Position numbers and translations under genes: made by a program. DNA of 5,561 nucleotides from Bryobacterales bacterium. GTDB lineage: Bacteria > Acidobacteriota > Terriglobia > Bryobacterales > Bryobacteraceae. The stretch lies in assembly GCA_003487005.1 (NCBI GenBank), contig DNFG01000293.1, forward strand, positions 1 to 5,561, written 5' to 3'. Under the pieces are notes generated by a model, which made no database searches, was not told where the DNA came from, and was given only the letters and a program-made list of their open reading frames with translations. Positions 1-5,561 of this stretch are shown here, in pieces. Numbering within the stretch: position 1 is the stretch's first letter; each line of letters begins with the position of its first letter.

Positions 1-659
1 AGCAGACCGGCCGTCTCGACAATACCCTCGTCCTCTTCCTCGCCGATAACGGCGGATGCCACGAAGGCACGAACATCGGCGGCGGCCTCGAAAAAGCCGC
101 CAAATCCCCCGTCCCCGGCCCCGCCAATTCCTTCACCAGCTACCGCCGTCCCTGGGCCAATGCCTCCAATACCCCCTTCCGCATGTTCAAATCCTGGGTT
201 CACGAGGGCGGCATCTCCTCCCCGCTTATCGCTGCATGGGGCAACCAGATCGCCAACCCCGGCAGCCTTTACCATGACCCCGCCCACGTCATCGACATTG
301 TTCCCACCATGCTCGACCTCGCCGGTGCTACATACCCCTCCCAGCGCAACGGCAACCCGCTCACCCCGCTCGCCGGACGCTCCTTCGCACCCGCCCTCCG
401 CGGCCAACCCCTCCGCGCCCGCGCCGTCACCGGATGGGAACACCAGGGCCACCGCGCCCTCCGCCAGGGCGCCCTCAAAATCGTCGCCAAACACAACCAG
501 CCCTGGGAGATGTACGACATGGCCGAGGACCGGACCGAAATCAACAACCTCGCCCAGAAGGACCCTGACCGCCTCCGCGGCATGGTCAAAATGTACGAAC
601 ACTGGGCCCGCCAGTGTGGCGTCGAACCCTGGGACAAAGTGAATCCGCCAAAACCCTGA
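1..659 (+). CDS. Type I (formylglycine) arylsulfatase, C-terminal part, 5' truncated by window edge
   Basis: This is the C-terminal 218 codons of a sulfatase, read from base 3 to the TGA at 657-659. The family hydrolyses sulfate esters, usually in the periplasm or outside the cell. Visible marks are the strand-plus-metal motif LFLADNGG (Asp and Asn codons at 45-50, expected calcium ligands) and the stretch SNTPFRMFKSWVHEGGISSPL. In that stretch Lys (189-191) is the expected sulfate-contacting lysine before the conserved EGG. Next comes a DIVPTMLDLAG helix. The tail, W-MYDMAEDRTEINNLA followed by a helix ending in WARQCGV-PWD, is typical of bacterial arylsulfatases. The N-terminal C/S-x-P-S/A-R maturation site, the signal peptide and the start are outside the window, so activity and export cannot be judged. 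Substrate is not determinable; a polysaccharide sulfate is plausible from the hydrolase gene nearby. The family call is secure, the subfamily is not. Confidence 0.93.
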   Translation, partial: QTGRLDNTLVLFLADNGGCHEGTNIGGGLEKAAKSPVPGPANSFTSYRRPWANASNTPFRMFKSWVHEGGISSPLIAAWGNQIANPGSLYHDPAHVIDIVPTMLDLAGATYPSQRNGNPLTPLAGRSFAPALRGQPLRARAVTGWEHQGHRALRQGALKIVAKHNQPWEMYDMAEDRTEINNLAQKDPDRLRGMVKMYEHWARQCGVEPWDKVNPPKP

Positions 660-722
660 CCCGGCCAATAAAGACAGCGGTTTATGCTAGGATTAGTCTG
701 ATTCGGAGGTAAATTCGCAGGC
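660..722 (+). promoter_or_regulatory. Intergenic leader of the first HTH gene, with Shine-Dalgarno
   Basis: This 63-bp gap between the sulfatase stop and the next start contains a consensus ribosome binding site, GGAGGT at 705-710. It lies 12 nt before the ATG at 723, slightly long but usable. The stretch at about 667-700 is more AT-rich than its surroundings and contains TATGCT (683-688) and TAGGAT (688-693), either of which could be a -10 box, but I see no convincing -35. There is no hairpin plus T-run, so no intrinsic terminator separates the sulfatase from the HTH genes. Read-through from the sulfatase is possible. Confidence 0.45.
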
Positions 723-2012
723 ATGACCCCGGCGATTCCGCCATCCCCAGACATGCCCCGTCGCGGTCAACTGACTTCCTGGAAGCAGATTGCCCACCAC
801 TTGAACGTCTCCGAACGAACCGCCCAGAACTGGGAACTCAGCCGCGGCCTCCCTGTCCGTAGAATGCCCGGCCCCCGCGGCCGCGTTTGGGCCGACCCGG
901 TCGAGCTGGATGCGTGGCTCTTCTCCCAGGAACAGCCCCCCATCGAAATCGCACCGGAACCTCGCCGCCCCCGCTGGCTCTGGCCCGCCCTCGGAGCCCT
1001 CCTTGCCATCCTCCTGGCCGGCGGCTGGCATCTTTCACGCACCCCCGCCCCGGCATCCTGGCGCATCGAAGGCAAAACCATCTTCGTCACCGACGCCCGT
1101 AGTCGCGACCTCTGGTCCTTCACCGTCCAGCCAGACCAGGACTTGTTCTCCGGGATCTCGCCACGCCAGGGCTGGGGTTTCGGTCCCTCCCTGGTCGACC
1201 TGGATGGCGACGGCCACCTCGAATTCCTGGTCCCCGTCTCGGATCCCAACGTCAAGCCCGGCCGTCTGCTATGCTTCGACGCACGCGGGCGGCTTCGCTG
1301 GACGCACGTCCTCCACACCACGGTCTCCGTCCCCGGCAAGTCCTTCGGCGGCCCCTGGCTCCTCCGCGGCGTCGCCCCGGTTCCCCGCTCCGGTGCCCCC
1401 GGCCACGACTTGGTCACCGTCTGGTCCCACAACTCGCAGTACCCAGGCACAGTGCAACTGCTGGACTCGGATGCACGCCTCCTCCGCCAATATTGGCACT
1501 CCGGACACCTCGTGAACGTCTTCGTCCACCTCCTCGGCACGCAGAAGAAGCCCCACGTCATCCTCAGCGGCATCTCGAACGCCCATCGCAGCGGCACCCT
1601 CGTCGTCCTCGACCCCCAGCGCTTCGCCGGCGCCTCCCACGAGGAAGACCCCGCCTACCAGATCCTCGGCCAGCCCGCCCCCGTCGAGGCCGCCCGCCTC
1701 CTCTTCGCCCGATCCCGCCTCAACCTCGACAGCGACCACCAATACAATGTGCCGGAAGCCATGCTCCCCGAGAAGGACGGATTCACGGTCGAAGTCGTTG
1801 AGCTCCGCCCACCGCACGATGGCATTCCCAGCGCCTCCCTCTACTACGACTTTGGCCCTCGTGCCGAACTCCGTGCCATCGAGCCCAACGACGGAGTTCA
1901 CGTTTTCTATGGCCGAAGGGTCAAGGAAGCCAACTGGCCCGCCGACGCCCTCGAAACCGACCTCGCCACCCTCAAAAACCTCCGCTACCTCACCCCCTGG
2001 CAGGGCGAATAA
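723..2012 (+). CDS. Membrane-anchored HTH protein with extracytoplasmic propeller-like domain (copy 1)
   Basis: This 429-residue protein is a predicted one-component membrane regulator. Residues 17-69 form an excisionase/MerR-type DNA-binding domain: helix WKQIAHHL, turn NVS, recognition helix ERTAQNWE, then a wing and the closing RGRVWADPVELDAWL. A basic stretch RRPR (81-84) precedes one hydrophobic helix (about 85-104), predicting HTH inside and C-terminus outside. The outer part (about 105-429) has repeated beta-strand/turn units such as LLCFDARGRLRWTHV (182-196), VQLLDSDARLL (244-254) and LVVLDPQR (293-300), like PQQ/WD-type propeller blades. It also has an FG-GAP/VCBS-like loop VDLDGDGHLEFL with D159, D161 and D163. 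RQYWHSGH (255-262) and the terminal LTPWQGE are shared with the next gene. The ATG at 723 is chosen because GGAGGT lies 12 nt upstream; ATG at 753 is the alternative. No enzyme motif is seen. Ligand and target promoter are unknown. Confidence 0.88.
   Translation: MTPAIPPSPDMPRRGQLTSWKQIAHHLNVSERTAQNWELSRGLPVRRMPGPRGRVWADPVELDAWLFSQEQPPIEIAPEPRRPRWLWPALGALLAILLAGGWHLSRTPAPASWRIEGKTIFVTDARSRDLWSFTVQPDQDLFSGISPRQGWGFGPSLVDLDGDGHLEFLVPVSDPNVKPGRLLCFDARGRLRWTHVLHTTVSVPGKSFGGPWLLRGVAPVPRSGAPGHDLVTVWSHNSQYPGTVQLLDSDARLLRQYWHSGHLVNVFVHLLGTQKKPHVILSGISNAHRSGTLVVLDPQRFAGASHEEDPAYQILGQPAPVEAARLLFARSRLNLDSDHQYNVPEAMLPEKDGFTVEVVELRPPHDGIPSASLYYDFGPRAELRAIEPNDGVHVFYGRRVKEANWPADALETDLATLKNLRYLTPWQGE
771..929 (+). 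other. HTH-coding segment of copy 1 (excisionase/MerR-type)
   Basis: This segment encodes residues 17-69 of the first regulator. A hand alignment with 2055-2213 gives 43 identical residues of 53 with no gaps. At DNA level the two share an 18-bp exact match at 806-823 and 2090-2107. It is the best conserved part of the two proteins, so the pair may recognise the same or overlapping DNA sites. Confidence 0.85.
1988..2008 (+). repeat. 21-bp direct repeat encoding the LTPWQG tail, copy 1
   Basis: This 21-bp stretch is identical to 3290-3310 and lies at the extreme 3' end of the first regulator gene, encoding the conserved LTPWQG before the stop. It contains AGGG (2002-2005), which probably serves as the ribosome binding site of the following GTG-start gene. 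It reflects gene duplication rather than a mobile element. Confidence 0.8.
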
Positions 2013-2015
2013 ACC

Positions 2016-3314
2016 GTGACTCCGCCTCCTCAAACGCCGTCACCCCGCGCCTCACTCACTTCCTGGAAACAGATCGCTCACCACCTCTCCGTCTCCGAAC
2101 GAACCGCGCAGAAATGGGAACGGGAACGAGGCCTGCCCGTCCATCGCCTGCCTGGACCCCGTGGCCGCGTCTACGCGGTGCCCGTCGAACTCGATGCCTG
2201 GCTCTGCGGCCAGGGCCAGGAACTCAGGCCTTCCGGCCGCCCCGTTCCCCGGTGGCCTGGCCCCGTCTGGACTCTGGTCACCGGCCTCTGCGCCCTGGCT
2301 CTGTTCGCCGTCGTGGTGGCGGGCGCCGTTCTGCGAAAGGTTCACCAGACGGGCCCCGTCGCATGGCAGATCAAGGGCCGCGACCTGATCACAACTGACG
2401 CAAAAGAGCGCGTTCTGTGGAGATACGTGCCTCCTGACGGCTGGTCCATCTGGAATCAGCCTGACAGCCGCGGCTGGCAATCCCCACTCCCGGTCATCTC
2501 CGAGTTACCAGGACCCGGCATCCATTCACTGGTCTTTGGGGAAGTCTCCAGCCAGCACCTGCACCGGCTCCGTTGTGTCGGCCCGGACGGACGCCTCCTT
2601 TGGACCCATGTCCCGGAAGGCGTCGCCCGCGTGCCTGAACAAGCCTACGAAGGCCCCTGGTATCTGCGCCAGCTTGCCGTCATCCCCGCCCTGCCGGGTG
2701 AACGGCAGAAGATCGCCGTGGTCTGGCAGCATGCCACCCACTTCCCCTCCCTGGTCCAGGTACTCGATCACCGGGGCCGCCTGGAGCGCCAGTATTGGCA
2801 TTCCGGTCACTTCCTCGCTCTCCATGTCCAACCCGGACCCGGCTTCGGCCGCCCCCTGCTTTATCTCGCCGGAATCGCCAATGGCTACCGGCAGGGCCTC
2901 CTGCTGGTGCTCGATCCCCAGCGCATGACAGGCGCATCGCGCGAAGAAAACACCCGCCTCCAGATCCTCGATCAGGACGAACCTGTCGAGGTCGCCCGCA
3001 TCCTGTTTCCCCGCACCCGGCTCAACCAGGCCCTTGCCCCGTTCAACTCCGCGGTCCGCATTCAGCAGCGCAACGATGACCTCGCCGTGGAGGTGGAAGA
3101 ACTGTCTGACCTCTCCCAGCCCCATCTTAGGGCTGCCACGCTGTTCTATCTTCTGACCCCCGATCTGCGCTTGAAGTCCCTCGATATCGGCGACGGGGTG
3201 CCCTATTTCTACCGGAGGCTCGACGGGCCAGATCGCTTCAGTCCAGACGCCCTCGCCCAGGAGATCACTTCCCTGCCCCCGCCGCGCGTCCTCACCCCCT
3301 GGCAGGGCGACTGA
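2016..3314 (+). CDS. Membrane-anchored HTH protein with extracytoplasmic propeller-like domain (copy 2)
   Basis: This 432-residue paralog of the preceding gene has the same architecture: HTH at 14-66 (LTSWKQIAHHLSVSERTAQ, wing, RGRVYAVPVELDAWL), one membrane helix at about 83-106 and an outer domain at about 107-432. The outer domain carries blade-like units (RLRCVGPDGRLLWTHV, VQVLDHRGRLE, LLLVLDPQR), RQYWHSGH at 258-265 and a terminal LTPWQGD. The start is GTG at 2016, 3 bp after the previous stop. It is the only start I find before the HTH, and AGGG at 2002-2005 inside the upstream gene gives a modest Shine-Dalgarno at 10 nt, so translational coupling is likely. Unlike copy 1, the DxDxDG loop is replaced by ELPGPG (163-168), so the acidic ligands at its second and third positions are prolines. 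The last 23 bp overlap the convergent hydrolase gene. The role is inferred as a sensor/regulator partner of copy 1; ligand and target are unknown. Confidence 0.88.
   Translation: MTPPPQTPSPRASLTSWKQIAHHLSVSERTAQKWERERGLPVHRLPGPRGRVYAVPVELDAWLCGQGQELRPSGRPVPRWPGPVWTLVTGLCALALFAVVVAGAVLRKVHQTGPVAWQIKGRDLITTDAKERVLWRYVPPDGWSIWNQPDSRGWQSPLPVISELPGPGIHSLVFGEVSSQHLHRLRCVGPDGRLLWTHVPEGVARVPEQAYEGPWYLRQLAVIPALPGERQKIAVVWQHATHFPSLVQVLDHRGRLERQYWHSGHFLALHVQPGPGFGRPLLYLAGIANGYRQGLLLVLDPQRMTGASREENTRLQILDQDEPVEVARILFPRTRLNQALAPFNSAVRIQQRNDDLAVEVEELSDLSQPHLRAATLFYLLTPDLRLKSLDIGDGVPYFYRRLDGPDRFSPDALAQEITSLPPPRVLTPWQGD
2055..2213 (+). other. HTH-coding segment of copy 2 (excisionase/MerR-type)
   Basis: This segment encodes residues 14-66 of the second regulator and is the counterpart of 771-929. 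The few differences fall partly in and after the recognition helix (QNWELS in copy 1, QKWERE in copy 2). Specificity could therefore differ slightly even though the scaffold is nearly the same. Confidence 0.85.
3290..3310 (+). repeat. 21-bp direct repeat encoding the LTPWQG tail, copy 2
   Basis: This is the second copy of the repeat at 1988-2008, at the 3' end of the second regulator gene. Almost all of it lies inside the overlap with the convergent hydrolase gene. On the opposite strand it encodes that protein's last residues (RPARG and stop), so both reading frames constrain it. Confidence 0.8.
3292..3314. other. Tail-to-tail overlap of two convergent genes
   Basis: The second regulator gene (+, TGA at 3312-3314) and the hydrolase gene (-, stop codon complement at 3292-3294) overlap by 23 bp. 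There is therefore no intergenic space for a conventional bidirectional terminator. No hairpin followed by a T-run is seen on either side, so the two transcripts probably overlap. Confidence 0.85.
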
Positions 3315-4716
3315 GCGCCCCCTCCAACTGCGCCCACAATCCAAGCCCCAACTGCGCCATCGCCCGGTAGCCCGAACGCTGCAACTCCTCCCCCTTCTTG
3401 TTCTCCTGCGCCTGTCCTGTCAGAAATCCATCCGGCGTCAGATACCCGTCCAACCCCCGCTTCGCCAACTTCGCCGCCTCCAGTGCCTCCGGTCCAAGCC
3501 AACCCGCCCTCGCCCCCATCGCCAGCGCTGCCGCAATCCCCGCCGACCCCGACGTGTCCACGCCCGTGTACGGATCATCCGCAAACACCGGCCAAAGCCC
3601 GTTCGCCAGTCTCAGGTCCAGAGACAGCCGCGCAACGCGCCGGAACTCGCTCAAAATGTCGCTTTCAACGCCCAAATAGCGCATGGAATGTGCATATCCG
3701 AGCAGATACCAGGCCAGGCCGCGCGCCCAGTTCGGGAAAAACAGATCCCCCGGCCGCCCCCGCTGCCAGATCACCTCCTTCCCAGCCAGCACCTCCCGCC
3801 TCCGCCGCAGCACCCCCAACGCCGCCTCCCGAAGCTGCATGTCCTTTCTTTGGTTTGCAATCACCGCCAGCGGGTACCCCACCGTGTAACACCCCTCCGT
3901 CGAATAATGCCCCGATTCCCTGAATTTCCGCCCAAATTCCACCGCCAGGTCCACTCCCGGATGCTCCGGAGCCACCCGGGCCAGCGCCCCGAAGCACAAA
4001 ACGCCCTCCACCCCGTAGATCCGCCCGTCCACCGGCACGCTCCTCGGATCTTCATAGACCAAGGTCCGCCCGTCCGGGAAGTGCATGTCAATCAATCGCT
4101 TGGCGGCTTCCCGCTCGCCCAGTTCGAGCAATCCGTCGAGGACACAACCCAGCTTCCAGCTCCACTGCTGCAAGACCGCCCTCGACTTGAGCCGCCGCCG
4201 CGCCTCTTCCGCCGCTGTCAGCCGCCCAGGCACCATCAAGTGCGGGTGCAATTCCGCCGGTAACCCCTTCGAGGGCGCAAAAAGGTACAGCGGCTCCACT
4301 CCGGCTACCTGCTCCAGTTCAACCCCTTCCCGCGCCACCAGCTCTGTATCTCTTTGACTCAGAACGAGTTCAAACACCTGAAACGCACCCGCCCAGCGGA
4401 TGTCCATCCTTCCCAGCGCCACACCTCCCCCGCCCGTCCTGACAAGAAGGACCGCCTCGTCCCGGTAATCCACCGCCATCGCAACCCGGAACCGCGCCGA
4501 ACCCGCCAGCAGACCAGAAGCCGGTGCCAGCAGCCGCGCCCGCTCGCCTGGCGCAACCCGGAAGCCACTCCATCCAAAGGGAATCCGTTTGTTCTCCGGC
4601 GCCGGAACGGGGTCCGCGGCCGGCCTCAGAACCGGGTACGACGCTTCCGCCGCCGGAACCAGCGCCGCTGCAAGCAGTCCTCGCCGGGTGTAATTTCTTG
4701 ATACTTTGTCGCTCAT
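3292..4716 (-). CDS. Tat-exported GH88/GH105-like alpha/alpha-barrel putative glycoside hydrolase
   Basis: This 474-residue protein begins with a twin-arginine signal: TRRGLLAAAL with Arg11-Arg12, and a likely cleavage after AEA at residue 25. Residues of about 45-150 look beta-rich, an N-terminal accessory domain I do not recognise. From about 165 on it is helical and resembles the GH88/GH105 barrel. The markers are NWARGLAWYLLGYA (329-342), like the family's W-x-R-G-x-x-W helix; NGLWPVF followed by DTSGSAGIAAAL (387-398), like the family's G-L-W and S-x-S-A motifs; and a final LTPDGFLTG plus helix. Such enzymes remove unsaturated uronic acids from oligosaccharides made by polysaccharide lyases. 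The catalytic aspartate is not certain; D230 in VDGRIYGVEGVL is the nearest candidate. The start at 4716 has no strong Shine-Dalgarno. It is convergent with the HTH genes (23-bp overlap) and divergent from clpB. The gene call is firm, the family is probable, and activity is unproven. Confidence 0.72.
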   Translation of the reverse strand: MSDKVSRNYTRRGLLAAALVPAAEASYPVLRPAADPVPAPENKRIPFGWSGFRVAPGERARLLAPASGLLAGSARFRVAMAVDYRDEAVLLVRTGGGGVALGRMDIRWAGAFQVFELVLSQRDTELVAREGVELEQVAGVEPLYLFAPSKGLPAELHPHLMVPGRLTAAEEARRRLKSRAVLQQWSWKLGCVLDGLLELGEREAAKRLIDMHFPDGRTLVYEDPRSVPVDGRIYGVEGVLCFGALARVAPEHPGVDLAVEFGRKFRESGHYSTEGCYTVGYPLAVIANQRKDMQLREAALGVLRRRREVLAGKEVIWQRGRPGDLFFPNWARGLAWYLLGYAHSMRYLGVESDILSEFRRVARLSLDLRLANGLWPVFADDPYTGVDTSGSAGIAAALAMGARAGWLGPEALEAAKLAKRGLDGYLTPDGFLTGQAQENKKGEELQRSGYRAMAQLGLGLWAQLEGALSRPARG

Positions 4717-4748
4717 ATTTTCATCACTAAAATTGCGCGTTGTTATGA

Positions 4749-4767
4749 TATACTCTTCTTGAGGATA
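4749..4767 (+). promoter_or_regulatory. Imperfect inverted repeat over the clpB -10 and Shine-Dalgarno
   Basis: TATACTC (4749-4755) and GAGGATA (4761-4767) are inverted with one mismatch around a 5-nt spacer, TTCTT. The right arm contains the clpB ribosome binding site GAGG (4761-4764). It could be a small operator or, if transcription starts upstream of it, a hairpin hiding the ribosome site. A short imperfect repeat like this can also arise by chance. Confidence 0.25.
4761..4764 (+). promoter_or_regulatory. Ribosome binding site of clpB
   Basis: GAGG lies 8 nt before the ATG at 4773. This spacing favours that codon over the in-frame ATG at 4788, which would be 23 nt away. Confidence 0.65.
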
Positions 4768-4772
4768 CCGGC

Positions 4773-5561
4773 ATGGATGCGAACAAAATGACTGAACGAA
4801 CCCAGCAAGCTCTTCAAAATGCTCAATCGCTCGCTGCCCGCCTCAGCCACCAGCAGGTGGACAGCGAACACCTCCTTGTGGCGCTGCTCGAACAGGAAAA
4901 CGGTCTGGCGCCCACCATTCTATTGAAAGCCGGCCTCGAACTCGAACCCCTGCACCGCAAGCTGATGCAGGAACTCGACCGCCTGCCCAAAGTCCAGACC
5001 GCCTCCTCCGGCGGTCCCGGCATGTATGTCACCCAGCGCCTGCAGAGCGTCCTCGCCAACGCCGAACAGGAGGCCCGCCGCCTCCGCGACGACTACCTGA
5101 GCGTCGAACACCTGCTGTTTGCCCTTCTCGCCGGCAATGGCGCCGCCGGCAGCGCTCTCGCCGCCCAGGGCCTGACCCGTGAAAAACTCGAACAGGCCGT
5201 CACCGAAGTCCGTGGCGGCCAGCGCGTCACCACCCAGACGCCCGAAGCCACCTTCCAGGCCCTCGAACAGTATGGCCGCGACCTCAATCAAATGGCCGAA
5301 CAGGGCAAACTCGACCCTGTTATCGGCCGGGATGACGAGATCCGCCGCGTCATGCAGGTTCTCAGCCGCCGCACCAAGAACAACCCCGTCCTGATCGGCG
5401 AACCCGGCGTCGGCAAAACCGCCATCGCCGAGGGTCTCGCCCAGCGCATCGTCCGTGGCGACGTGCCCGAAGGGCTCAAGGACAAGCGTGTCGTCGCCCT
5501 CGACATGGGCGCTCTGATCGCCGGCGCCAAGTATCGAGGCGAGTTCGAGGAGCGCCTCAAG
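4773..5561 (+). CDS. clpB: ATP-dependent chaperone ClpB, N-terminal 263 residues, 3' truncated by window edge
   Basis: ClpB is the cytoplasmic Hsp100 AAA+ disaggregase that threads aggregated proteins through a hexameric ring together with DnaK/DnaJ/GrpE. The visible part holds the Clp N-domain with its two repeats ([11 protein letters not shown] and later [11 protein letters not shown]). The linker and start of the first AAA+ module follow: [37 protein letters not shown], with Walker A GEPGVGKT at residues 209-216 (bases 5397-5420). The end is the pore loop [11 protein letters not shown] with Tyr254. These positions run three residues ahead of what I recall for E. coli ClpB. N-domain plus linker length argues for ClpB rather than ClpA or ClpC; the coiled-coil M-domain that would settle it lies beyond the window, as do Walker B and the second AAA+ module. 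The start is ATG 4773, supported by GAGG 8 nt upstream. The reading frame is open to the last base. No defect is seen. Confidence 0.96.
   Translation, partial: MDANKMTERTQQALQNAQSLAARLSHQQVDSEHLLVALLEQENGLAPTILLKAGLELEPLHRKLMQELDRLPKVQTASSGGPGMYVTQRLQSVLANAEQEARRLRDDYLSVEHLLFALLAGNGAAGSALAAQGLTREKLEQAVTEVRGGQRVTTQTPEATFQALEQYGRDLNQMAEQGKLDPVIGRDDEIRRVMQVLSRRTKNNPVLIGEPGVGKTAIAEGLAQRIVRGDVPEGLKDKRVVALDMGALIAGAKYRGEFEERLK

Larger units (their letters stand above)
4717..4772. promoter_or_regulatory. Divergent AT-rich promoter region between the hydrolase and clpB genes
   Basis: This 56-bp spacer must carry the start signals of both genes and is clearly more AT-rich than the rest of the window. 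On the + strand TATGAT (4744-4749) and TATACT (4749-4754) are good -10 candidates for clpB, but no -35 lies at the right spacing. On the - strand TATCAT (complement of 4745-4750) could serve the hydrolase gene. The -10 candidates for the two directions overlap, so the two genes may compete for polymerase or share control. No complete CIRCE (HrcA), HAIR (HspR) or sigma-32 site is present. Confidence 0.5.

Noticed and set aside
160..642. 160-residue + strand frame inside the sulfatase
   Set aside because: It is Pro/Ser/Thr/Ala-rich with no domain, and is out of frame with clear sulfatase motifs over the same bases.
767..1597. 276-residue open frame on the - strand
   Set aside because: It is Arg/Ser/Pro-rich, overlaps other antisense frames and has no recognisable motif. 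It is an artefact of high GC.
1269..2033. 254-residue open frame on the - strand, antisense to regulator copy 1
   Set aside because: It runs through the antisense of a well supported gene. Its low-complexity Gly/Glu/Val/Ala composition is what a C-ending codon pattern produces in reverse, and no domain is recognisable.
2526..3344. 272-residue open frame on the - strand, antisense to regulator copy 2
   Set aside because: It is a shadow frame in GC-rich DNA with no domain, and it lies opposite a gene whose protein aligns with its neighbour.
3688..4263. 191-residue + strand frame opposite the hydrolase
   Set aside because: It is Pro/Arg/Gln-rich low-complexity translation with no motif, while the - strand frame has a Tat signal and family motifs.
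4758..4764. CTTGAGG as a HAIR (HspR) half-site or sigma-32 -35 box for clpB
   Set aside because: The second HAIR half-site is absent at the expected distance, and the element is too close to the ATG to be a -35 box.
1..5561. CRISPR arrays, tRNA/rRNA genes, insertion sequences, attachment sites
   Set aside because: No spaced short repeats, cloverleaf sequence, transposase or terminal inverted repeats were seen. The only direct repeats are those explained by the paralogous gene pair.

Overview
The window is GC-rich bacterial DNA, densely packed with genes on both strands. The best guess for the source is an Acidobacteriota member (Bryobacterales/Solibacter-like). This rests mainly on the tandem proteins that begin with the excisionase/MerR-type 'SWKQIA..L.VSERTAQ.WE..RGLPV.R' DNA-binding module, which I recall as common in that phylum. 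The assignment is inference; there is no rRNA or other marker here.

Layout: (1) bases 1-659 hold the C-terminal part of a type I sulfatase (+ strand), whose formylglycine end lies outside the window. (2) After a 63-bp gap with a good Shine-Dalgarno, two adjacent paralogous genes follow (723-2012 and 2016-3314, + strand, 3 bp apart). Each encodes a cytoplasmic HTH, one membrane helix and a roughly 325-residue extracytoplasmic domain with beta-propeller-like strands. They look like a translationally coupled pair of membrane-tethered transcription regulators. (3) A convergent gene on the - strand (4716-3292) overlaps the second regulator tail-to-tail by 23 bp. It encodes a Tat-exported protein with a C-terminal alpha/alpha-barrel region resembling GH88/GH105 unsaturated-uronyl hydrolases. 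(4) A 56-bp AT-rich divergent intergenic region leads to the start of clpB (4773 to window end, + strand), of which 263 codons are present, through the Walker A motif and first pore loop.

How the genes may fit together: the sulfatase and the GH88/105-like protein suggest processing of sulfated or uronic-acid-containing polysaccharide outside the cytoplasm. The two membrane-bound HTH proteins between them are plausible one-component sensors for such a process, but nothing in the sequence proves the link. clpB is a housekeeping heat-shock disaggregase and is probably unrelated.

The two most notable observations are the tandem HTH-TM-sensor pair, in which the second copy has lost the Ca-loop-like DxDxDG motif, and a strand-dependent codon bias: + strand genes end codons in C, while the - strand gene ends them in G.
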